Shown: positions 1 through 8,545 of the stretch, piece after piece
Layout: each line of letters opens with the position of its first letter
How positions within the stretch are numbered: position 1 is the stretch's first letter
DNA from: Acetobacter tropicalis
GTDB taxonomy: Bacteria > Pseudomonadota > Alphaproteobacteria > Acetobacterales > Acetobacteraceae
Length of the DNA: 64,000 nt
Assembly: GCF_001580915.1 (NCBI RefSeq)
Contig: NZ_LHZQ01000217.1
Coordinates: forward strand, 20,940 to 84,939
Direction: 5' to 3'
The notes under the pieces: generated by a model
Database searches by the model: none
The model's input: only the letters and a program-made list of their open reading frames with translations
What the model was told of the DNA's origin: nothing
Program-made: the position numbers and the translations under genes

Positions 1-193
1 CAGGAAAGGAGGGATATTTGTACAGGCCGGAGCGGAAATACGTATCAATGAAGTTCACGCCTATGGCCTCCTGCCGCAGCAGCACCTCCCCCTTTGCAGG
101 TTTGGGCACAGGCAGGGTTTCAGCCTGAAGCACTTCCGGGCCACCCGTTTTGTGAACCCGTATCACCGTATTGGTTTCAGTCACCATAACCAT
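1..193 (-). CDS. NADPH:quinone oxidoreductase (zinc-less MDR family), N-terminal fragment
   Basis: Partial gene running off the left edge; only the first 64 codons are present. The translation contains a GGPEVL motif near residue 18, then a short acidic strand and the segment IGVNFIDTYFRSGLY. These are the N-terminal signature of QOR-type zinc-independent medium-chain reductases, which reduce quinones with NADPH in the cytoplasm. I start at the ATG at 193 because an AGGAG lies a few bases upstream; a second in-frame ATG lies two codons later. The gene follows the FUSC gene in the same direction after a gap of about 130 bases. The Rossmann half cannot be seen, so the exact subfamily is open. 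Confidence 0.85.
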   Translation of the reverse strand, partial: MVMVTETNTVIRVHKTGGPEVLQAETLPVPKPAKGEVLLRQEAIGVNFIDTYFRSGLYKYPSFP

Positions 194-320
194 CAGACTC
201 CTGTGTTATGCACGCGCGGCAATGCGCCATCCTGCCAGAAAAACGCAGAAGGAGCGCAAACAATCACATGAGAAAAAGAAGCCCGGCTCCCCCTACACCG
301 CTGCTGCCTGTGCGGAGGAC

Positions 321-1346
321 TCAGGAGCGATCCGCGTCATCTTCTCCCAGAAGGCGGATAAGGGAGATCAGGTCCGTGCGCAGAATATGCACGGCAAAGC
401 GGATGATCTCATCATCAATCCCCTCTTCCGTGGGCAGGGCGGTAATCACCCCGGCGGCCACGCGGTATTCCTCACCAGAGCGGGTCACAGCCTCGCTCTC
501 GCACCGGATGATAATCCACTCAAAGCCGCGCATCATGCCAGCGCTCAGGGCTGCCGCTGTCTCACGGGAAACGGTCGTGTTTTGCCCGCCAGCCCGCAGA
601 ATGGCGCGGGCCACCACCAGCGTATCCATCTGCAACTGACGCAATGCCTTGGGCAAAGCCGCCAGCATGGGGTCACGCTGTTCAAGGGGCCGCCAGCGCT
701 CGCGCCGGGCTTCCTCAACCGCAGCCTGCACCTTGCGCAAGGCGGCTGCGCCCTCATCATTCAGGTCCTGAATACCCAGCCAGTCAATGTCCCTGTTACG
801 GGCGTGGTCAAGAATATCCACAATCTTGCGCACGGTGGCCGCCGCATTGCGGAAGGCATCCCGCCGGGCCTGCTCATGCAGCACAACATAAGAAACCAGC
901 ATGGAGACGCCCACGCCAATCAGAATGGACAGCACACGCTCCACAGGCCGCAGATAAGGATCATCCTGCGTGGGGAAGAGTGTTGCGATCATGAGCGTGA
1001 CCACCGCCATGCGCGTGTTGGGCCGCCAGGAGGCAAGCACCGCCAACGGCACGAACGCAACCGCGAACGATTGCCACAACGGCCAGTGGAACATCAGCAG
1101 GGTAATAGGCAGAATGCTGACAGTCGCGCCAATCAGCGTGCCCACCATCTGGTAACGCCCGCTGGAGAGCGTTTCCGTAATGCTGCTCTGGGTGACAATC
1201 ACGGATGTGATCAGCGCCCAGCCCGGTTCCTGAAGGTTGGTCAGCCACGCCACCAGCCCGGAAAGTCCGACTGAAACCAGCAGCCGGATGGTCTGCCGCG
1301 CCGTGGGATTATTCAGCCACGGCGCGGCAAAAAGAAATGACGCCAT
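321..1346 (-). CDS. FUSC family membrane protein (aromatic acid/fusaric acid exporter-like)
   Basis: 341-residue inner-membrane protein. The first 155 residues are hydrophobic and form about five membrane segments, including MVGTLIGATVSILPIT near residue 65 and VLSILIGVGVSMLVSYVVL near 134. The rest is a charged cytoplasmic helical domain rich in Arg and Glu. This layout matches the FUSC/ArAE family, linked to export of aromatic acids and other small toxic compounds. It is about half the length of full two-module FUSC proteins, so it is a single-module member. It follows degP after about 25 bases on the same strand, so the two are probably co-transcribed, which would fit an envelope-stress role. 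Substrate is unknown. Confidence 0.8.
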   Translation of the reverse strand: MASFLFAAPWLNNPTARQTIRLLVSVGLSGLVAWLTNLQEPGWALITSVIVTQSSITETLSSGRYQMVGTLIGATVSILPITLLMFHWPLWQSFAVAFVPLAVLASWRPNTRMAVVTLMIATLFPTQDDPYLRPVERVLSILIGVGVSMLVSYVVLHEQARRDAFRNAAATVRKIVDILDHARNRDIDWLGIQDLNDEGAAALRKVQAAVEEARRERWRPLEQRDPMLAALPKALRQLQMDTLVVARAILRAGGQNTTVSRETAAALSAGMMRGFEWIIIRCESEAVTRSGEEYRVAAGVITALPTEEGIDDEIIRFAVHILRTDLISLIRLLGEDDADRS

Positions 1347-1371
1347 ACGCGGAGGACCTAAACCTTACGGC

Positions 1372-2949
1372 TCAAGGCGTATCATCACCCGTCAACGGGA
1401 AAGGAACCCAGCGCAGGCCATCGGCATCATGCACCAGAAGCAGGATGGATTTCTTCTTGGCTTTCTGCGCTGCCTCTATCCGTTTTTTCAGATCTGCCGG
1501 GCTGATGACTTCCGCCTGCTGCACTTCCGTCACCACATCGCCTTCCTTCAGGCCACGGTCAGACGCAAGACCACCATCCTTGACGGAGGTAACCACCACA
1601 CCTTTCTGGGCGGCGGGCAAATTGTATTTCTGGCGCGCAGCCGCATCCAGCGCGCCCACGGCAAACCCGAGCGTGGACAGGCTGACTTCTGCACTGCTTT
1701 TGGTGGCGGGAGCCGGTTTCTTTTCCGGCTCAGCCGCGGGCTCGGGCAACGCGCCAATGGTCACGGGCACATCAATGGTCTTGCCATGACGCCACACACC
1801 CAGATGCGCCACCGTGCCAACCGGCAACTGGGCGGAAAGCCGGGGCAGCGCTTTGCCTTCAATGGGGTGGCCATCAAGGGATTGAATAACATCACCCGTC
1901 TGCAACTTGGCTTTAGCGGCGGGGCCATCCTTTTCCACCCCGGCCACCAGCGCGCCACGGGCGGGGGTCAGGTTCAGGCCATCGGCAATGTCCTGCGTCA
2001 CGTTCTGGATGCGTACCCCCAGCCAGCCACGGGAGACTTTGCCGGTCTTGCGCAGTTGCTCGATAATGCCCTGTGCCTCACTGGCCGGAATGGAGAACCC
2101 GATCCCGACAGAGCCGCCGGAGGGCGAATAGATGGCGGTGTTCACGCCAATCACATTGCCATCCATATCAAACAGCGGACCACCGGAGTTACCCTTGTTG
2201 ATGGGCGCATCCGTCTGGATGAAATCATCATACGGGCCCTGATCAATATTCCGCCCGCGTGAGGAAATGATCCCCGCCGTCACCGTGCCGGAAAGGCCGA
2301 ACGGGTTGCCAATCGCCAGCACCCAGTCCCCCACGCGGCGTTTGTCACTATCGCCAAAATGCACGGCGGGCAGCGGCTTCTTGCTATCCACTTTCAGCAG
2401 GGCCAGATCGGTCCGGTCATCATGCCCCACGGCACGGGCAGTCAGCACCGTATTGTCCTGCAAGGTGACGGTAATCTTGTCCGCATGGCGGATCACATGG
2501 TTGTTGGTCACAATGTAACCGGCGGGATCAATAATAAAGCCGGACCCCAGCGCCTGCATGCGGCGCGGCGGCGCGTCCGGGCTGTTCTGCCGGTTCATGA
2601 AATCATGAAAAAACTTCTCGAACGGGGAGCCCTGCGGAAAATTGGGCATTTGGGGAAGCTGGTCTTCTCCATCGCCGTCCTCATCATCGTCATCATCGCC
2701 GCTCTTGACCGTCTGGGTTGTGGAAACATTCACAACCGCAGGCAGCAGGCGGGCAGCAAGATCTGCAAAGCTGTCTGGCACCCCACGCGCCACGCCCGCC
2801 ACGGCGGAAGGTGCTGCGGGAGCAGGTGCCGGCACACTGGCTGGCACGGCAGCAGACCCTGCGGCCCATGCGGAGGCCGAGCCGGAAACCCCGGCCAGCA
2901 GCAGGCAGGAGAGAGAACCGGCGCAAAGGAGATGAACGGGCAGACGCAT
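1372..2949 (-). CDS. degP: Do/DegP-type periplasmic serine endoprotease
   Basis: HtrA-family protease that degrades or refolds damaged envelope proteins. From the ATG at 2949 it has 525 residues: a signal peptide (hydrophobic LLCAGSLSCLLLAGVSGSASA), a Pro/Ala linker, a trypsin-like domain, then PDZ1 (about 285-380) and PDZ2 (about 420-515). The catalytic triad is complete: His151 in NNHVI, Asp181 in TDLALL and Ser255 in GNSGGPL. An acidic run (about residues 85-97) precedes the protease domain, where Do proteases carry the LA loop region. A TTG six codons upstream is a possible alternative start. FUSC follows immediately in the same direction. Confidence 0.93.
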   Translation of the reverse strand: MRLPVHLLCAGSLSCLLLAGVSGSASAWAAGSAAVPASVPAPAPAAPSAVAGVARGVPDSFADLAARLLPAVVNVSTTQTVKSGDDDDDEDGDGEDQLPQMPNFPQGSPFEKFFHDFMNRQNSPDAPPRRMQALGSGFIIDPAGYIVTNNHVIRHADKITVTLQDNTVLTARAVGHDDRTDLALLKVDSKKPLPAVHFGDSDKRRVGDWVLAIGNPFGLSGTVTAGIISSRGRNIDQGPYDDFIQTDAPINKGNSGGPLFDMDGNVIGVNTAIYSPSGGSVGIGFSIPASEAQGIIEQLRKTGKVSRGWLGVRIQNVTQDIADGLNLTPARGALVAGVEKDGPAAKAKLQTGDVIQSLDGHPIEGKALPRLSAQLPVGTVAHLGVWRHGKTIDVPVTIGALPEPAAEPEKKPAPATKSSAEVSLSTLGFAVGALDAAARQKYNLPAAQKGVVVTSVKDGGLASDRGLKEGDVVTEVQQAEVISPADLKKRIEAAQKAKKKSILLLVHDADGLRWVPFPLTGDDTP

Positions 2950-3300
2950 GGGCGAAGTCACTCTCAATAGTCAGAAAAACAGAGCAGAGTATTGCTCTAT
3001 CGCACGATCACGGCGGAACGTCAGCCTGTTTCACAAAAGCGGCCAGAGCACGGCAGAGGGCGCCACATTCTCAAGAAAACGCTGGTGAGAGTCTGTTTGA
3101 AGGGGCAGCAGATAACGCTGGCGGCGAATGTCTCAGACTGACACGGCATGTTTGCAAGCATACCGAGAAAGCAGGACGTGAAAATCCACCACCTTCTCTT
3201 CACACAAAATCTTGCCAAACCGCCCTGACAGGCTTTCCAAACGGCCTCTCAGGCCAGCACTCCCCTGCCACGCACCCCCCTCATCCCGGCGGGAACCTGT
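2950..3300. other. Intergenic region upstream of degP
   Basis: About 350 bases between the SGNH hydrolase stop and degP, both on the minus strand, so this should hold the degP promoter. I see a short inverted repeat (AGAGCA...TGCTCT) at about 2981-2999 just upstream of degP. I found no convincing -35/-10 pair and no credible small gene; the short open frames here have no recognisable content. Confidence 0.4.
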
Positions 3301-3353
3301 GGCTCTATGGCTCTATGGCTCTATGGCTCTATGGCTCTATGGCTCTATGGCTC
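3301..3353. repeat. Octanucleotide tandem repeat (GGCTCTAT), six full copies plus a partial one
   Basis: Positions 3301-3348 are six perfect copies of GGCTCTAT, followed by GGCTC at 3349-3353. The 3' end of the SGNH hydrolase gene runs into the repeat on the minus strand and stops at a TAG inside it. The unit is not a multiple of three, so slippage would shift any frame read across the whole array. Here the hydrolase terminates within the first two units it meets, so copy-number change should leave that protein unaltered. It could instead change spacing upstream of degP. Confidence 0.97.
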
Positions 3354-4203
3354 GGGTCTGCGCCATACCGGCGAGCGTCAAGACCCAGTCCGCCACCGCC
3401 TGCCCCAGCAGCCGGTATCCGAAATCATACATATGTACCCCATCAGGCGACAGATCCTCCCGCCCTACGCCAAGCTCTTTTCCCCACGCATGCATGCGGG
3501 CCAGACGGGGGAACACAGGCAGATGCAACGCCTGCCCCATGGCATGCACCGCCGCCTGAAACGCTGGGGCGGCAGGACATTCATCCAGCAGGCGGCACCA
3601 TTGCAGGTCCATCAGCGCAACATCCGCGCCAGTGGCACAGATTGTCTGCAAATCCTGCCGGGTCATGTCCTCAAAGCGGGATAAGGGCACGCCGGTCAAC
3701 GGATCATTCACACCGCCCTGCCAGATCACCAGATCGGGCTGATCAGCCAGAACAGCGGGCAACCGGGCCTGCATTTCCGCCGCTCCCTGCCCGCCAATAC
3801 CGCGATTGATCACCGTAAGGCCGCCAGAAGCGTATGGCCGGATGCAGGTTTCAAACACCCCGGCATAGCTGGTGGCGGGTGAGGAAGCCCCCACGCCTTC
3901 TGTTGTGGACGAACCGAAGAGCGTCACCCGCAGCGGCTCCGCCGCCAGCAGCTTTTGACGGACACGAGGCAAGCGCACCGCTGCTATCCCTTCCTCGCTA
4001 GGGGAAGCGCCGCCGGAAAACGCCACCTGATCTCTGTGAGACGCTTCATGCGCTGAGCCTCCGGGTTTTCCCGCGCCCAGACCGGAAACACCACCAGAGC
4101 GGCCTTGCGCATCCCTTTTGGTATCCGGGCTCGTCTGCTCCTTCGCCTGCCCGACGGCATCTCCGGCAGGCAGCCCGTCTCTATGGTTCTCATGCTGCGC
4201 CAT
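3337..4203 (-). CDS. SGNH/GDSL-family hydrolase next to opgC
   Basis: 288 residues. The first 85 residues are polar and low in complexity; the hydrolase core follows. Block I is FGSSTTEGVG (97-106), with GDS changed to GSS and the likely nucleophile at Ser99. Block II glycine is in INRGIGG (Gly135), block III is GGVND (Asn166), and block V is DGVH (Asp254, His257). All four catalytic blocks are therefore present. Such enzymes are esterases, often acting on acylated glycans. It lies about 150 bases downstream of opgC on the same strand, suggesting a role in adding or removing acyl groups on a periplasmic glucan. No clear signal peptide is visible. The stop lies inside the octanucleotide repeat. 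Confidence 0.8.
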   Translation of the reverse strand: MAQHENHRDGLPAGDAVGQAKEQTSPDTKRDAQGRSGGVSGLGAGKPGGSAHEASHRDQVAFSGGASPSEEGIAAVRLPRVRQKLLAAEPLRVTLFGSSTTEGVGASSPATSYAGVFETCIRPYASGGLTVINRGIGGQGAAEMQARLPAVLADQPDLVIWQGGVNDPLTGVPLSRFEDMTRQDLQTICATGADVALMDLQWCRLLDECPAAPAFQAAVHAMGQALHLPVFPRLARMHAWGKELGVGREDLSPDGVHMYDFGYRLLGQAVADWVLTLAGMAQTRAIEP

Positions 4204-4356
4204 CAGATCTGTCCCTTCTTCTCGCGTCTTATGTCTGCCCCATCCTCAGACGTATCTGCTCCTGTTGCTGTCTATATCTGCACAGCCTTCAGTTCAGCCC
4301 CTTTCTGGTGCGGCATTTCCCGCCTGATGTGTGGGACCGTCTGCGCGCATCGTGCT

Positions 4357-5568
4357 TCAGGCTTTGGCAGCGGCCAATTTCTTGGCTTTGCGGTAATTAT
4401 CCAGCCATGCAGCCAATGCGAACAGAATGCTCAATCCGGTCACGTTCACCACCACCTGCAACAGCCAGCCATCGCCAAAGGTGTTGAAAATCAGCCGCGC
4501 ATACAGATCAAGCAGCGTACCCACCACAAAGATTTCCAGAGAATGACGGCCTACGCGGGCCAGCAACTGTCCGGTTGTGGAGTCCGCTGCCCATTTACGG
4601 GCCCTGGGGGAAGACTGCACCAGATAGAAAATAGCCATCACATCCAGCAATCGGAACGGAGACAGCCAGCTTTTTTCCGGCATGATCATGCTGCCAAAGG
4701 GCCGCAGGTCCGGCAGGTGCCATTGTGCCCACGGAAACGCCTGCAGGGCGGAGAAGACCAGATACAGGATGCAACAGCCTGCCAGCAGGTCCAACCGTGG
4801 AAAATCCGCGCCTCGCCGCTCTGTCTCCGCCGAGGCCGAAACCCCCAGCGCAAACAGGAACTGCCATGCAAACGGATTGAAATACCAGCCGTCCGGGTCC
4901 AGCCAGTTGGGAAAGTTCAGGCCGGGGTCCAGATTGACCAGCATCCACAACGCCCCGGAGAGCAGCAACGCCAGAGAACGATGCACCCGCATGAGCAGGT
5001 AAAACACCGGAAAGCCCCCCAGCAGCACAATATAAAGCGGTAGAATGTTCAGGTTGCTGGGCAGCGCATCAAACATCATGACACGCCACACCCAGTTGAG
5101 CCCGTGCGCCAGTTCAGGCTCCAGAAAATCCACGGGCACAGGCGTATAATGCCGCCACATACGGATGCTGAGCACGGACACCACCACCATCAGGGTCTGC
5201 CCGATATAAAGCTGCACACACCGGCGGAAAATGCGCTTGAGGCACCCCACGGTGCCATATTTTCGGAACCCGCGCCCGTAGGCCAGCCAGGATGCATATC
5301 CTGCCAGCAGCACGAACACCTCCGCCGCATCGGCAAAGCCGATATTACGCATGGTGAAGCGGTTGAGCAGGCTTTGAGGAATGTGATCCACAAACATCAT
5401 CAGCAAAGCCACACCGCGCATGGCGTCAATCCGGTGATCCCGCCCAGCACTTATTCCTGATGCGGGGCGGGCTGGTTTGATGGCCGGTGCTGCTGGTGTC
5501 TGCTCTGCGCCCTGAGTGTCCGGCTGTGCAGTCATGGTAAGGAAGCTGGCCCCTTTAATGCGGATCAT
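4357..5568 (-). CDS. opgC: OpgC-family membrane acyl/succinyltransferase
   Basis: 403-residue polytopic inner-membrane protein with about ten membrane segments. The start of the core reads RDHRIDAMRGVALLMMFVDHIP, the typical opening of the OpgC/acyltransferase-3-like fold, and AEVFVLLAGYASWLAYGRG follows. OpgC proteins transfer succinyl groups onto osmoregulated periplasmic glucans. A cytoplasmic Ala/Pro-rich stretch of about 45 residues precedes the core. An alternative start is the ATG at 5535. The SGNH hydrolase follows on the same strand. No glucan synthase (opgG/opgH) is in the window, so the acceptor glycan is unproven. Confidence 0.85.
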   Translation of the reverse strand: MIRIKGASFLTMTAQPDTQGAEQTPAAPAIKPARPASGISAGRDHRIDAMRGVALLMMFVDHIPQSLLNRFTMRNIGFADAAEVFVLLAGYASWLAYGRGFRKYGTVGCLKRIFRRCVQLYIGQTLMVVVSVLSIRMWRHYTPVPVDFLEPELAHGLNWVWRVMMFDALPSNLNILPLYIVLLGGFPVFYLLMRVHRSLALLLSGALWMLVNLDPGLNFPNWLDPDGWYFNPFAWQFLFALGVSASAETERRGADFPRLDLLAGCCILYLVFSALQAFPWAQWHLPDLRPFGSMIMPEKSWLSPFRLLDVMAIFYLVQSSPRARKWAADSTTGQLLARVGRHSLEIFVVGTLLDLYARLIFNTFGDGWLLQVVVNVTGLSILFALAAWLDNYRKAKKLAAAKA

Positions 5569-5730
5569 GATAAAGCCAGTATGGTCAGGTGGCCTTTCTT
5601 CCTGCCTTCTTTACGCGTTCTGCCTTGCAGAACAAAGCGCCAAAGCCACTTTATCCCCTTGACGGACCCTGCGCGTTGCTGTTGCCAACACGGCACGCAC
5701 CGCTTCTTGTTGCAGATCAGGACAAAACCA

Positions 5731-6864
5731 TTGGCACAGACTCCCTCCTCGCCTCATCATGATGACATCGCCCGGGTTCTGGATTCGGTGTGCAGCCCGC
5801 AGACTGGCCATTCCCTGCTGGCCGTTGGAAAATTTGAGGGGTTCCGGCTGGAACAGGGCAAGCTGTCCGTGGCACTTGCCGTTGACCGCGAGCAGGCCCA
5901 GCACCTTGCCCCTTTGTGTGATGAAGCCGCCACACGCCTGAAAACGCTGCCCGGCGTGCAGGACGCCACGGTTATCCTGACCGCGCATCGCCCCGCTGCA
6001 CCACCCAAGCCCGCTGCCCCCCGCGGCGCAGCGGCCGGCGGCCACCGACCCTTTGGCGGCACCCCGCCAGAACCGAACGCGCCCGTGCTGCCCGGTGTCA
6101 AAGCCGTTATTGCCGTGGCCTCCGGCAAGGGTGGTGTTGGCAAATCCACCACCGCCACCAATCTGGCCGTAGGGCTGGCGCAGGAAGGGCTGAGCGTGGG
6201 GCTGATGGATGCGGATATTCACGGCCCCTCCCTTCACCGCATGCTGGGTGCGGCGGGCAAGCCAGAAGTGATCAATGGTCGCCTTCAACCTATTCCGGTC
6301 TGGGGAATCCGCGCGGTGTCCATCGGTATGCTGGTGGAAGAAAAGCAGGCCATGATCTGGCGTGGCCCCATGGTGATGGGGGCCATCACCCAGTTTCTGA
6401 CAGATGTGGACTGGGGCACACTGGATGTTCTGGTGGTGGACATGCCGCCCGGCACGGGGGATGCCCAGCTTTCCCTGATGCAGAAGGTGCCGCTGGCCGG
6501 GGCCGTTATTGTCTCCACCCCGCAGGACATTGCCCTGATTGACGCCCGGCGCGGCGTGAGCATGTTTGAGAAAATGAAGGTGCCCGTTCTGGGGCTGGTT
6601 GAGAACATGTCCTATTTCTGCTGCCCCAATTGCGGGCACAATACGGAACTGTTCGGCCATGGCGGGGCCCGGAAGGAAGCCGAAGCCATGGGTGTGCCAT
6701 TTCTGGGCGAAGTGCCCCTGCTGGCCGCTATCCGCGCCAGTGGCGATGAAGGCGCTCCCATTGTCGCCAGCGCACCGGAGAGCGAAGCCGCTCAGGCCTT
6801 CCGCCGCATTGCCCGCACCACAGCACAGGCGCTGCAACAGCAGACAGCCTCCACGCCCGCCTGA
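5731..6864 (+). CDS. mrp: Mrp/NBP35-type Fe-S cluster carrier ATPase
   Basis: Cytoplasmic P-loop protein that delivers iron-sulfur clusters to apo-proteins. I choose the TTG at 5731 (377 residues) because AGGA lies eight bases upstream and the conserved MIP18/DUF59 domain begins just after it. An in-frame ATG at 5581 would add 50 residues that look non-conserved. Domains are the N-terminal DUF59 (about 5-90), an Ala/Pro linker, and the ParA-like ATPase with deviant Walker A GKGGVGKS at 132-139. The cluster-binding CPNC motif is at Cys298 and Cys301. Many clients are plausible here (aconitase, fumarase, ThiC). It is divergent from opgC. Confidence 0.9.
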   Translation: MAQTPSSPHHDDIARVLDSVCSPQTGHSLLAVGKFEGFRLEQGKLSVALAVDREQAQHLAPLCDEAATRLKTLPGVQDATVILTAHRPAAPPKPAAPRGAAAGGHRPFGGTPPEPNAPVLPGVKAVIAVASGKGGVGKSTTATNLAVGLAQEGLSVGLMDADIHGPSLHRMLGAAGKPEVINGRLQPIPVWGIRAVSIGMLVEEKQAMIWRGPMVMGAITQFLTDVDWGTLDVLVVDMPPGTGDAQLSLMQKVPLAGAVIVSTPQDIALIDARRGVSMFEKMKVPVLGLVENMSYFCCPNCGHNTELFGHGGARKEAEAMGVPFLGEVPLLAAIRASGDEGAPIVASAPESEAAQAFRRIARTTAQALQQQTASTPA

Positions 6865-7164
6865 TTATCAGACGACGGAGCGAGGTCGCTTTCCAGCGAG
6901 AAGAGGCCTCCTCCCATAGAGCGGGTGGCCTAAAAATCCGTCTGGAGGCAGGCAACTCGCTCCGGCCTCTGCCCCACCTCTTGGTGGCGTTGAAGAGACT
7001 ATTACAAAAGGTGCCAGCGAGAGCTAGCTCGGCCTTTTGCGGGCGGACAAGGCTAAGGCAAAAGGCACCAGAAGATATTTTCAACTGCCTTTTAAAACCG
7101 CCTCATGACCCTGCTGTGCCCCTTAAAGGTTGCCGTTACAGCCCCCCACAAGGAGCACGGCGGC
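6865..7164. other. Convergent intergenic region after mrp, with imperfect hairpins
   Basis: 300 bases between the convergent mrp and Cys-rich genes. GGAGCGAG (about 6875) is mirrored by CTCGCTCC (about 6955). AAAAGG at about 7003 pairs with CCTTTT at about 7035 around a CGAG/CTCG inner stem. A second GCAAAAGGCACC near 7060 is complementary to the first arm, giving alternative pairings. These may terminate transcription from both sides. No gene is recognised. Confidence 0.4.
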
Positions 7165-7440
7165 TTATTTCTTGGTCCCGCTCTTTTTCTTGGCAGGGTC
7201 CTTGTCAAAAAAGGCGCGGCATTTCGGGCTGAGCTTGTCTTTCTTCTTTTGCATGCAGGCCGTAATTTTTTCCTCATTGGGAATAAAGAGGCCACAAAGC
7301 TTGATGGCATCCCCCTTGCAGGCGGCGGTCTGTTTTTCCCGCGTGGTTTCCGCATGAGCGGGAGCCATCAGCCCCACGGCAGCCGTGGCGGAGAGAGCCA
7401 GACAGAACTTATGAAAAGCCTTACGTTTCAAAATAAACAT
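7165..7440 (-). CDS. Small secreted cysteine-rich repeat protein
   Basis: 91 residues from the ATG at 7440. A signal peptide (KFCLALSATAAVGLMAPAHA) is followed by a short mature part with four cysteines in the pattern C-x7-C-x13-C-x10-C, then a Lys-rich tail. The spacing and the residues between (DAIKLC, KITACM, LSPKC) resemble a single unit of the Cys-rich GLG1 repeat family, found in small periplasmic proteobacterial proteins of unknown function. AGAGGA directly abuts the ATG, whereas an in-frame TTG at 7431 is nine bases from it, so initiation may be at the TTG. No functional assignment is possible. Confidence 0.72.
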   Translation of the reverse strand: MFILKRKAFHKFCLALSATAAVGLMAPAHAETTREKQTAACKGDAIKLCGLFIPNEEKITACMQKKKDKLSPKCRAFFDKDPAKKKSGTKK

Positions 7441-7732
7441 TCCTCTAATTCCCTGAGTCGGAAATGGTCTGTGCAACATGCCATGATAGAAGCAAACACC
7501 ATGACATCTCTTCAAATAAGAGAGAAAGTCCAGCACCAGTTGCACCCCCAAGCCCACATGGCAAACATGTGACTGGTGCAGACACGAAAAAGGAGAACGC
7601 AAAGTCCGTTTTTGTTTCGTATTATAATTCCGCTTCCATTTAAACACACTTGACATAGTGATTACATTCCATTCAATCATCACCTCTTGTTATATCCCTT
7701 TTTCGTTCTTCAGCTTTCAGGTGCGGCACATT
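7441..7732. promoter_or_regulatory. Divergent promoter region of the Cys-rich gene and metQNI
   Basis: About 290 bases between two divergent genes, so it must contain both promoters. A TTGACA hexamer lies at 7651-7656, roughly 80 bases before metQ, but no good -10 follows at the right distance. I looked for conserved SAM-riboswitch pairing upstream of metQ and saw none. The 7590-7690 stretch is more A/T-rich than the flanking genes. Confidence 0.4.
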
Positions 7733-8545
7733 ATGTCTTTTTCCGCTCTTTCCCGCCGGTCTGCTCTGGCCCTGTTGGGCAGTGCGCCTTTTCTGGGCCG
7801 TGCCGCATATGCCGCCGCACCCCAGACCCTGCGCGTTGGCATCATGTCTGGTGAGGATGAGGATATCTGGCGCATTGTAACGGAAAACGCGGCCAAAGCG
7901 GGCCTGACCCTCAAGATCACCACGTTTTCCGACTATAACGGCCCGAATGAAGCCCTGTTCGAGCATGAACTGGATGCCAATGCCTTCCAGCACGGCCCGT
8001 TTCTGGCAGCGCAGAACAGCGCCAGCAATTTCCATATCGTGCCGGTGGGCAATACCTATTTTGCCCCCATCGGGCTGTATGCCACCCGTTGGAAATCCGT
8101 GGCCGACCTGCCCAAAAACGCCACCATTGGCGTGCCGAATGACCCCAGTAATGAGGGCCGCGCCCTCAAGCTGCTGCAGACATTGGGGCTGATCAAGGTG
8201 TCAGATAGCGCGGGCCTGACACCCACAGCACTGGATATTACGGAGAACCCGCGCAACATCACCATTCGGGAACTGGATGCTGGTGTGGTGGGCCGCGCCC
8301 TGCCTGATCTGGATGCGGCAGTGGTCAACACGGAATGGGCCAGAAAAGCCGGTATTGATGTTGAAAAGCAGCGTATTGGGCAGGAATCCCTGCAAAACAA
8401 CCCTTACGTGTGCTTCATTGCCGTGAACGAGGCTGACCATACCGCGCCATGGGTTGCACCGCTGGTTGCGGCCTATCAGCAACCCAATGTGCGGCAGGCT
8501 CTGCTGGATGTGTATCATGGGGCCATTGTTCCGGCGTGGTCATGA
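7733..8545 (+). CDS. metQ: D-methionine ABC transporter substrate-binding protein
   Basis: 270-residue NLPA-family binding protein that captures methionine in the periplasm for MetNI. I start at the ATG at 7733, which begins MSFSALSRRSALALLGSAPFLGRAAYA. This is an export signal with an SRRSAL twin-arginine-like stretch and no lipobox cysteine, unlike the lipoprotein MetQ of enterics. Family sequence is seen in LRVGIMSGEDEDIW, HELDANAFQHGPFL and VNTEWARKAG. The stop overlaps the metN start (ATGA), so the three genes are tightly coupled in the order metQ-metN-metI. Confidence 0.9.
   Translation: MSFSALSRRSALALLGSAPFLGRAAYAAAPQTLRVGIMSGEDEDIWRIVTENAAKAGLTLKITTFSDYNGPNEALFEHELDANAFQHGPFLAAQNSASNFHIVPVGNTYFAPIGLYATRWKSVADLPKNATIGVPNDPSNEGRALKLLQTLGLIKVSDSAGLTPTALDITENPRNITIRELDAGVVGRALPDLDAAVVNTEWARKAGIDVEKQRIGQESLQNNPYVCFIAVNEADHTAPWVAPLVAAYQQPNVRQALLDVYHGAIVPAWS

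Noticed and set aside
171..1274. 367-codon plus-strand open frame
   Set aside because: Antisense to the FUSC gene; His/Gln/Arg-rich composition typical of a shadow frame.
3301..3353. CRISPR-like array
   Set aside because: Units are eight bases with no spacers; it is a simple tandem repeat.
5611..6837. 408-codon minus-strand open frame
   Set aside because: Antisense to mrp, whose Walker A and CPNC motifs are certain.
7500..7732. SAM-type riboswitch upstream of metQ
   Set aside because: I looked for conserved helices and found no matching core; the leader shows only an isolated TTGACA.
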